From NCBI RefSeq assembly GCF_004310865.1, contig NZ_SIXI01000001.1, positions 62,001 through 126,000 of the forward strand: 64,000 nt of DNA, in the 5' to 3' direction. How positions within the stretch are numbered: position 1 is the first letter of the stretch; each line of letters starts with the position of its first letter. This document shows positions 57,842 through 64,000 of the stretch, piece after piece. The translations under genes were made by a program, and so were the position numbers. The DNA comes from Aquabacterium lacunae (GTDB lineage: Bacteria; Pseudomonadota; Gammaproteobacteria; Burkholderiales; Burkholderiaceae_C). The notes beneath the pieces are model-generated. The model did not search any database, had not been told where the DNA came from, and saw only the letters and a program-made list of their open reading frames with translations.

Positions 57842-58786
57842 ATGAACTTCCAGCAATTGCGCTCTGTGCGAGAGGCCGTGCGCCGCGGCTTCAACCTGAC
57901 CGAGGTGGCCAACGCCCTCCACACCTCACAACCCGGGGTGAGCCGCCAGATCAGAGAGCTGGAAGACGAACTGGGCATCGAACTGTTTGTGCGGGCCGGC
58001 AAACGGCTGACCGGCATGACCGAGCCCGGAGTGCAGGTATTGCCCATCATCGAACGGTTGCTGGCCGACGCCGACAACCTGCGCAATGCAGCCAAGGATT
58101 TCTCGGAACATGGCGCGGGCCCCCTGTCGATCGCTGCCACCCACTCGCAAGCCCGGTACGCGCTGCCTTCGGCCGTGCGCGACTTCCGGCAGTTGTACCC
58201 CCAGGTCACGCTGAGCCTGCACCAGGGCTCGCCACGGCAGGTGGCCGACATGCTGCTCAAGGGCGAAGCCGATGTGGGCATTGCCACCGAGGCCCTGGCG
58301 CAGTACGACCAGCTGGTCACCCTGCCCTGCTACCGCTGGACCCACTCGGTGGTGGTGCCGTCCGACCACCCGCTGCTCGACGGTGAACCGCTGACCCTGC
58401 AGCGCCTGGCACGCTTCCCGCTGATCACCTATGAAACCGGCTACACCGGTCGCTCGCACATCGACGAAGCGTTCGCGCGCGAAGGTCTGGCGCCGTCCAT
58501 CGTGCTCAGCGCCATGGACGCCGACGTGATCAAGACCTATGTGGAACTGGGAATGGGTGTGGGCATCGTGGCGTCGATCGCTTACGACGAAGACCGAGAC
58601 CGCCACCTGCGCGCGCTCGACGCCGGCCACCTGTTCGAGGTGAACATGACCCGTCTGGCCTTCCGCCGTGGCGCCTTCCTGCGCAGCTATGTGTACGCGT
58701 TCATCGAAACCTTCGCGCCACCGCTGACCCGCAAAGTGGTCGAAATGGCTGCCAATTCGGACCCGGGCGACCACTTCGACATCTGA
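57842..58786 (+). CDS. cysB: LysR-family regulator CysB
   Basis: CysB activates sulfate uptake and cysteine synthesis in response to N-acetylserine. The 314-residue product has the LysR helix-turn-helix (MNFQQLRSVREAVRRGFNLTEVANALHTSQPGVSRQIRELEDELGIELFVRAGKR) with the characteristic CysB start, and effector-domain motifs ATHSQARYALP and ITYETGYTGRSHIDEAF typical of CysB/Cbl. An unusually AT-rich 60 bp (TAAATTTGTTTATCAAATAAAG) precedes it and could hold its own control region. It faces the sulfate operon from the opposite strand. Confidence 0.93.
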   Translation: MNFQQLRSVREAVRRGFNLTEVANALHTSQPGVSRQIRELEDELGIELFVRAGKRLTGMTEPGVQVLPIIERLLADADNLRNAAKDFSEHGAGPLSIAATHSQARYALPSAVRDFRQLYPQVTLSLHQGSPRQVADMLLKGEADVGIATEALAQYDQLVTLPCYRWTHSVVVPSDHPLLDGEPLTLQRLARFPLITYETGYTGRSHIDEAFAREGLAPSIVLSAMDADVIKTYVELGMGVGIVASIAYDEDRDRHLRALDAGHLFEVNMTRLAFRRGAFLRSYVYAFIETFAPPLTRKVVEMAANSDPGDHFDI

Positions 58787-58788
58787 CC

Positions 58789-59514
58789 TCAGGCTGGCAG
58801 CGCCGCCAGGCTGGCCGCCGCACCCGGCGCTCCCTCCGGCCGGATCAGACCCACGCGGTCGTACATGTCGTGGACGATCCAGGCGGTGCTTTCTGCCACC
58901 TCCTGTGCCTGCAGGCTGCTGTCGTCGAACAGCATTTCGATCATGGCGTAAACCAGTTCGGTCGACATGCGCACCATGGTGCGCACTGCCTCCGACTGCG
59001 CGTCGGGGTAGAGGTGCATGAGCGCCTGGTGCACCTCCCGCGTGACGGTGGCATGCGAATCGATGCGCACCGACTGCAACGTGGGCACGGCGCGCAAAGC
59101 GCGCATGATCCACACCCCGCCGGGCATCTTCCGGGTCACATCGAAGGTGGCCATGAACAACTTGACCATGGCCGGCTGCAAGTGCTGCGCAGGTTGCGTG
59201 AAGGCTTCAGGGGGCAAGCATTCCTCCACCAGCACGTTCTGAGCGTTCATCAGGCGAATGCCCAGTTCATGCAACAAGGCGTACTTGTTGGGGAAATAGC
59301 GGTAGAGCGCCGTGGGCGCAAGCCCGGCTTTCTGGCACACCAGGTTGGTGGACAGCCGCTCCACCCCTTCGTCGGCGAGTACCTGCGCGGTCACGCGCAA
59401 GATGCGCTCATAGGTCTCCTGCGACCGCTTCTGCTCAGGCGCTCGCTTGATGCCCAGATCCGGCACACGCAGGGAGTTCGGATCCAACAACCGATCGGAA
59501 CGTGAAAAAGTCAT
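58789..59514 (-). CDS. TetR-family transcriptional regulator
   Basis: The product has 241 residues. The N-terminal helix-turn-helix is at about residues 34-80: YERILRVTAQVLADEGVERLSTNLVCQKAGLAPTALYRYFPNKYALL. The rest is a helical ligand/dimerisation domain without a motif that I can assign. It sits between cysB (convergent, 2 bp apart) and cysA (135 bp away), and is not a known part of the sulfate regulon. Confidence 0.92.
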   Translation of the reverse strand: MTFSRSDRLLDPNSLRVPDLGIKRAPEQKRSQETYERILRVTAQVLADEGVERLSTNLVCQKAGLAPTALYRYFPNKYALLHELGIRLMNAQNVLVEECLPPEAFTQPAQHLQPAMVKLFMATFDVTRKMPGGVWIMRALRAVPTLQSVRIDSHATVTREVHQALMHLYPDAQSEAVRTMVRMSTELVYAMIEMLFDDSSLQAQEVAESTAWIVHDMYDRVGLIRPEGAPGAAASLAALPA

Positions 59515-59621
59515 GAAATTCAGTCTAGCAGGCGCCCCCGCCGAGACTGAGAAAGTCGGACACCGGGCTTACCCAGTGCCCCCCTTGGTCGATGGGTGCT
59601 GAAAATACCACCCTCGCCATG

Positions 59622-59641
59622 AAAGGTGCGCGAAGCGCACC
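59622..59641 (-). terminator. hairpin at the end of the sulfate operon
   Basis: GGTGCGC and GCGCACC pair around TTC on the minus strand, followed by TTTC. It lies 9 bp past the cysA stop. The U-tract is short, so termination may be partial. Confidence 0.6.
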
Positions 59642-59649
59642 ACCCAGCG

Positions 59650-60696
59650 TCAAGCCGGGTTGCTGCCAGCCGCGAAACTGCGGACGCGTCGGGGTTTGAG
59701 GTGCACCTGTGCACCGTGCGCCAGAACGCCACTGTCCCGCAGGGCGGCGTATTCGGCGCGTGGCAACTCGACGTCGATTTCACCCTGGCCATCGGTGCGC
59801 TTGAATTCCAGGCGCGTGTTGGGCCCAACGGTGAGCACCTGCACCAGCTGCACGGGCAAGCTGCCCGCTTCGCCATGCGCGAGCACCTGGATCTCGTGCG
59901 GCCGCACATAACTGACAGCCGCATCACCGCCTGAACCCACCGAGCCCGGCGCGTGGTCACGGCCGTGGAAAAGGTTCACATCGCCCAGAAACTGCAAAAC
60001 GAAAGGCGTGGCCGGATGGTCGTAAACCTCGTCGGGCGTACCCTCCTGCTCGATGCGCCCCTGGTTCATCACCACGATGCGGTCGGCCACTTCCATGGCT
60101 TCTTCCTGGTCATGGGTCACGAACACGCTGGTGATGTGCATCTCGTCATGCAGGCGGCGCAGCCAGCGACGCAGCTCCTTGCGCACCTTGGCGTCGAGGG
60201 CGCCAAAAGGTTCGTCGAGCAGCAACACCTTGGGCTCGACCGCCAGGGCGCGGGCCAGGGCGATCCGCTGACGCTGCCCCCCGGAGAGCTGGTGGGGGTA
60301 GCGGTCTGCAATCCAGTCCAGCTGCACCAGCTTGAGCAGCTCGGTCACCTTGGCCTTGATCTCGGCCTCGGAGGGGCGCGTCTCTTTGGGTCGCACGCGC
60401 AAGCCAAAGGCCACGTTCTCGAAGATGGTCATGTGCCCGAACAGTGCGTAATGCTGGAACACGAAGCCCACGTTGCGCTCGCGCACAGCCACATGGGTGG
60501 TGTCTTCGCCGTTGAACAGCACGGTGCCACTGTCGGGCTGCTCCAGCCCTGCAATGATGCGCAGCAAACTGGTTTTGCCCGAACCGGAGGGGCCCAGCAA
60601 GGCCACCAGCTCCCCCGAGGGAATGTCGAGGTTGAGGTGGTCACAGACGGTGGTCTGGCCGAAGCGTTTGACGAGGTTTCTGACTTCAATGCTCAT
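59650..60696 (-). CDS. cysA: sulfate/thiosulfate ABC importer ATP-binding protein CysA
   Basis: CysA drives sulfate and thiosulfate import. The 348-residue product has [24 protein letters not shown] (Walker A), the Q-loop [37 protein letters not shown] (signature), [19 protein letters not shown] (Walker B) and [15 protein letters not shown]-terminal TOBE domain (about 245-345) follows. It is the last gene of sbp-cysT-cysW-cysA. Confidence 0.97.
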   Translation of the reverse strand: MSIEVRNLVKRFGQTTVCDHLNLDIPSGELVALLGPSGSGKTSLLRIIAGLEQPDSGTVLFNGEDTTHVAVRERNVGFVFQHYALFGHMTIFENVAFGLRVRPKETRPSEAEIKAKVTELLKLVQLDWIADRYPHQLSGGQRQRIALARALAVEPKVLLLDEPFGALDAKVRKELRRWLRRLHDEMHITSVFVTHDQEEAMEVADRIVVMNQGRIEQEGTPDEVYDHPATPFVLQFLGDVNLFHGRDHAPGSVGSGGDAAVSYVRPHEIQVLAHGEAGSLPVQLVQVLTVGPNTRLEFKRTDGQGEIDVELPRAEYAALRDSGVLAHGAQVHLKPRRVRSFAAGSNPA

Positions 60697-60728
60697 GGTT
60701 CTGATCTCAAACAGACTTCAGACGGGGT

Positions 60729-61607
60729 TCATGCCGATGTCGCAGCAGAGGCCTGGGCCAGTTGTTGCTGCACGCGGCGCTCGACGATGTATTTCAGGAC
60801 CAGGGTGACCAGGGCCAGGCTGGCCAGCAGCGAGGCCACGGCAAAGGACGCCGCAAACTGGTACTCGTTGTACAGGATCTCGATGTGCAGCGGCAGAGTG
60901 TTGGTCTGCCCGCGGATGTGCCCGGACACCACCGACACGGCGCCAAACTCACCCATGGCGCGAGCGTTGCAGAGGATCACACCGTACAACAGGGCCCACT
61001 TGACATTGGGCAGCGTGACCTTGAAGAACACCTGCCAGCCCGACGCGCCCAGCACGCGAGCGGCCTCCTCCTGCTCGGTGCCCTGAGCCTGCATCAGCGG
61101 GATCAACTCGCGGGCCACGAAAGGAAAGGTCACGAAGATGGTGGCCAGCACAATGCCGGGCACCGCAAAGATCACCTTCAGGTCGTGGTCGCGCAGCCAT
61201 TCGCCGAACCAGCCCTGCAGGCCGAACACCAGCACATAGATCAGGCCTGCGATCACGGGGGAGACAGAAAACGGCAGGTCGATCAACGTGAGCAGGACGC
61301 TCTTGCCACGGAAGTCGAACTTGGCAATGGCCCACGCTGCAGCCACGCCGAACACCAGATTCAGGGGTACCGCAATGGCGGCCGCTGTCAACGTGAGGAT
61401 GACCGCTGACAACGCATCAGGCTCGGTCACCGCAGCCAGGTACACGTCCCAGCCCTTCTTGAAAGCCTCGATGAACACCGTCAACAGAGGCACGAACAAA
61501 AACAGCGAAAGGAAAGTCAGGGCCACGCCGATCAGCGTGTAACGCACCCAGGCCGGCTCTTGCGTGGCCTGGCTTTGGTTGGGGGGGGCAATGCCGGAAG
61601 CACTCAT
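60729..61607 (-). CDS. cysW: sulfate ABC importer permease CysW
   Basis: Inner-membrane permease with six helices, 292 residues. The EAA loop reads [24 protein letters not shown] and is followed by [38 protein letters not shown], a CysW hallmark. It starts 26 bp after cysT and ends 32 bp before cysA. Confidence 0.97.
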   Translation of the reverse strand: MSASGIAPPNQSQATQEPAWVRYTLIGVALTFLSLFLFVPLLTVFIEAFKKGWDVYLAAVTEPDALSAVILTLTAAAIAVPLNLVFGVAAAWAIAKFDFRGKSVLLTLIDLPFSVSPVIAGLIYVLVFGLQGWFGEWLRDHDLKVIFAVPGIVLATIFVTFPFVARELIPLMQAQGTEQEEAARVLGASGWQVFFKVTLPNVKWALLYGVILCNARAMGEFGAVSVVSGHIRGQTNTLPLHIEILYNEYQFAASFAVASLLASLALVTLVLKYIVERRVQQQLAQASAATSA

Positions 61608-61633
61608 GGTGTCATCGCACAGTCAAAAAGGGT

Positions 61634-62476
61634 TCACTTGCCCTGGCGCTTGCGCGTCCAGGCCTGCAAGGCGTTGATGGCCAGCAACAAAACGAATGAC
61701 ATCACCAGCATCACCACGGCAATGGCGGTGGCACCTGCGTAGTCGTATTGCTCCAGCTTGGTGATGATCAGCAAAGGCGTGATCTCGGAGATCATGGGCA
61801 TGTTGCCGGCGATGAAGATGATCGAACCGTATTCACCCAGTGCACGGGCGAAGGCCAGCGCGAAGCCTGTCAGCAAAGCGGGCGTGACGATGGGCAAGAT
61901 CACCTTCCAGAAGGTCTGCCAGCGGCTGGCACCCAGGGTGGCGGAGGCTTCTTCGAGTTCACTGGCCAGGTCTTCGAGCACCGGCTGCACCGTGCGCACC
62001 ACAAAGGGCAGACCGATGAAGGTCATGGCAACGAAGACACCCGGTGGCGCGAATGCCACCTTCAGGCCCAGAGGCTCCAGAAACTGGCCGTACCAGCCGT
62101 TGCCGGCATACAGACCCGTGAGCGTGATGCCAGCCACCGCGGTGGGCAAGGCAAAAGGCAGATCGACCAGGGCATCGACCACACGACGACCGAAAAAGTC
62201 ATAGCGCACGAGCACCCAGGCCACCAGGAGACCGAACACTGCGTTGACCGCAGCGGCCAGCAAGGACGAGCCGAAGGTCAGCTTGTAGGACGCCACCACG
62301 CGCGGAGAAGTGACCGTGTCCACAAAGGCGGGCCAGGTCATGGTGGCTGTTTTCATGAGCGTGGCGCTCAAGGGAATGAGCACGATCAGGGACAGGTACA
62401 GCAGCGTCAGGCCCAAGGCCAGATCGAAGCCGGGCAGCACGGTGTGCTGCCGCAGCAGGGTGCGAGAGAAAATCAT
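61634..62476 (-). CDS. cysT: sulfate ABC importer permease CysT
   Basis: The product has 280 residues from the ATG at 62476; a longer frame runs into the sbp gene and is not used. The EAA loop is LASELEEASATLGASRWQTFWKVILPIVTP, and ALGEYGSIIFIAGNMPMISEITPLLI is typical of CysT (CysU). It forms the translocation pore with CysW. It starts 13 bp after the sbp stop. Confidence 0.97.
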   Translation of the reverse strand: MIFSRTLLRQHTVLPGFDLALGLTLLYLSLIVLIPLSATLMKTATMTWPAFVDTVTSPRVVASYKLTFGSSLLAAAVNAVFGLLVAWVLVRYDFFGRRVVDALVDLPFALPTAVAGITLTGLYAGNGWYGQFLEPLGLKVAFAPPGVFVAMTFIGLPFVVRTVQPVLEDLASELEEASATLGASRWQTFWKVILPIVTPALLTGFALAFARALGEYGSIIFIAGNMPMISEITPLLIITKLEQYDYAGATAIAVVMLVMSFVLLLAINALQAWTRKRQGK

Positions 62477-62489
62477 GGGCACCTTCAGG

Positions 62490-63509
62490 TCAACGGCGGG
62501 TGTAGATCTGGTCGAACACGCCCCCGTCTGCAAAGTGCGTTTTCTGCGCCTGCGCCCAGCTCCCGAACACGTCATTGAGCCTGAACAGGCTCAGCTTGGG
62601 GAACTGTGCCGCATGCCTGGCAGCCACCTGAGGGTCGCTGGGACGGTAGTGGTTCTGCGCTGCAATGTCTTGCCCAACGGGTGAGTACAGATACTGCAGA
62701 TAAGCCTGCGCCACATCACGCGTGCCGCGCTTGTCCACCACTTTGTCGACCACCGACACCGGCGGTTCGGCCACGATGCTGACCGAAGGCGCCACGATGT
62801 CGAACTTGTCCGGGCCCAGTTCCTTGACCGCCAGCAAGGCTTCGTTTTCCCAGGCCAGCAGCACATCGCCGATGCCGCGCTCGACAAATGTGGTGGTGGC
62901 CCCGCGGGCCCCGGAATCGAGCACCGGCACATTGGCCAGAAGCTTGCCGACGAACTCCTTGGCTTTGACAGGCGAGCCACTTCGTTTGAGCTCATAACCC
63001 CAGGCCGCCAGGTAGTTCCACCGCGCACCGCCGGAAGTCTTGGGGTTCGGCGTGATCACCTGCACACCGGCACGTACCAGATCAGGCCAGTCTTTGATGC
63101 CCTTGGGATTGCCCTTGCGCACCAGGAACACGATGGTCGAGGTGTACGGTGACGCGTTGTTCGGCAAGCGCTTCTGCCAGTCGGCCGGCAGCAGCCCGGC
63201 CTTGTGGCCGATCTCGTCGATGTCGTAGGCCAGCGCCAGGGTCACCACATCGGCTTCCAGGCCATCGATCACCGAACGGGCCTGCTTGCCCGAGCCCCCA
63301 TGTGAGGTGCGGATCGTCACGTTGTCACCCGTCTTGCCCTTCCAGTGCTGGGCAAAGGCCTTGTTGAAGTCCTGGTAGAGCTCACGGGTTGGGTCATAGG
63401 ACACATTGAGCAAGGTGATGTCTCTGGCGTGGGCGGCCACAGGCGCCAGAAGCAGCACGGAAGAGATCAGCGTGAACAGTTGACGGCGAGCGATCGGATG
63501 CAGGTTCAT
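62490..63509 (-). CDS. sbp: periplasmic sulfate-binding protein
   Basis: The product has 339 residues with a signal peptide ending [22 protein letters not shown], the conserved start of Sbp/CysP. Sulfate-site residues are in [17 protein letters not shown] and [13 protein letters not shown] (PKTSGGARW). Sbp versus CysP (thiosulfate) cannot be settled, but Sbp is favoured by the overall pattern. It is the first gene of the operon; the promoter must lie in 63510-63808. Confidence 0.95.
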   Translation of the reverse strand: MNLHPIARRQLFTLISSVLLLAPVAAHARDITLLNVSYDPTRELYQDFNKAFAQHWKGKTGDNVTIRTSHGGSGKQARSVIDGLEADVVTLALAYDIDEIGHKAGLLPADWQKRLPNNASPYTSTIVFLVRKGNPKGIKDWPDLVRAGVQVITPNPKTSGGARWNYLAAWGYELKRSGSPVKAKEFVGKLLANVPVLDSGARGATTTFVERGIGDVLLAWENEALLAVKELGPDKFDIVAPSVSIVAEPPVSVVDKVVDKRGTRDVAQAYLQYLYSPVGQDIAAQNHYRPSDPQVAARHAAQFPKLSLFRLNDVFGSWAQAQKTHFADGGVFDQIYTRR

Positions 63510-63808
63510 GATCGGATGAGGTACAGAAGGAAGATGGGCTCATCGTAGGAAGCCCGCCGTGCGCCGTGAACGAAGCATCTCGCCTGTGCTCATGCGGGAG
63601 GCGCATGTACACCGCGTCTGGCGTTAACCCTCGGCTCATCTGTCATGCAAGCACTGCAGATAACCCTGAGTTGTCGGCAAATGACAGACCGCTGTCCAGA
63701 ACGCACCTCGCCACTTGAACACGCACTTTCCATACTTGGGACAGAACGTGAAAAAGCGTGAAGAACACTTCGCGCGCGATCTCATTTTTTGAACCGAGGA
63801 GACATGCA
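63510..63808. other. 299-bp divergent gap between sbp and the secreted-protein gene: no gene
   Basis: The gap must carry the sbp promoter (minus strand) and that of the next gene (plus strand). I see one weak inverted repeat, TGTCGGCAAATGACA at 63673-63687, and no clear -35/-10 pair or CysB-type site that I would stand behind. Confidence 0.6.
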
Positions 63809-64000
63809 ATGACCCCGAGACTTCGAGCGGCTGTGCCGCTGGTCGCCTTGGCGTGCTGGATGACCGTGACCGGTGCCAGCGCCCAAAGCGCCATCTTCCA
63901 GCAGAGCTTCAACACCGGCCTGGGCAGCTTCACCGCCACGGGCCCGGTCAAGACTGGCAGCACCGGTGCGGTGCTGACGGCCGCTGCCTTTTCAGCCGAC
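63809..64000 (+). CDS. secreted protein of unknown family (5' part only)
   Basis: Only the first 64 codons are inside the window. A signal peptide of about 26 residues (RLRAAVPLVALACWMTVTG, cleavage after ASA) is followed by QSAIFQQSFNTGLGSFTATG, a mature start often seen in secreted beta-sandwich and PEP-CTERM proteins. CGAGGAGACATGCA gives a good ribosome binding site for the ATG at 63809. The C-terminus, and so the sorting type, is outside the window. Confidence 0.75.
   Translation, partial: MTPRLRAAVPLVALACWMTVTGASAQSAIFQQSFNTGLGSFTATGPVKTGSTGAVLTAAAFSAD

Overview
The window is high-GC, gene-dense DNA with no phage, transposon, CRISPR or rRNA sequence that I could see. Several features point to a betaproteobacterium of the order Burkholderiales. 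These include the rimP-nusA-infB-rbfA-truB-typA string, a second-type IF-1 of 84 residues, a CioAB-type cytochrome bd with a GbsR/MarR regulator, a CysB regulator beside sulfate transport genes, and a PEP-CTERM protein. The PEP-CTERM tail suggests the Rubrivivax/Leptothrix/Aquabacterium side of the order; that placement is inference, not a match.

Layout. 1-1825: divergent flagellar genes fliF (partial) and fliE. 1877-5501: an MFS transporter, a tiny membrane protein, dapA and bamC. 5647-10215 (mostly minus strand): a repeat-rich small lipoprotein, an unknown protein, the ribosomal oxygenase RoxA, an FKBP isomerase (plus strand), dut and coaBC. 10341-13364: a perfect 18-bp palindrome, a GbsR-like regulator and cioAB. 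13376-19401: an AraC regulator, two paralogous PF10118 metal-dependent hydrolases and alaS. 19631-24541: a succinate-semialdehyde dehydrogenase, dacB, tRNA-Gly(CCC), the PEP-CTERM protein and trmB. 24632-28436 (minus): ppiC-type isomerase, bolA, yciB, msrB and selO. 28572-30277: uppP overlapping a DUF455 ferritin-like gene. 30383-36277 (minus): a 952-residue beta-propeller/cytochrome c protein, xerD, a chalcone-isomerase-like protein and an enoyl-CoA hydratase/hydrolase. 36381-44937 (minus): typA, truB, rbfA, infB, nusA and rimP. 45389-49597: fabI, the IF-1 variant, a GlxA-type regulator and two glutathione S-transferases. 49748-56646: a DUF4404 protein and a YejABEF-type peptide ABC importer. 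56693-63509: an LD-carboxypeptidase, cysB, a TetR regulator and the sulfate importer sbp-cysTWA. 63809-64000: the start of a secreted protein that runs off the window.

Most of this is core biology: translation initiation and ribosome maturation, cell-wall synthesis and recycling, sulfate and peptide import, and an alternative quinol oxidase. The parts that deserve a second look are regulatory or lineage-specific. They are a promoter plus two back-to-back terminator hairpins ahead of rimP-nusA-infB; a roughly 250-nt structured leader before the IF-1 variant; the palindrome before the cioAB operon; the propeller/cytochrome protein and the repeated TGTTCA sites upstream of it; the duplicated PF10118 proteins; a 7-residue-repeat lipoprotein; and a solute-binding lipoprotein with a C-terminal membrane anchor. 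I found no convincing new multi-gene defence or mobile system.
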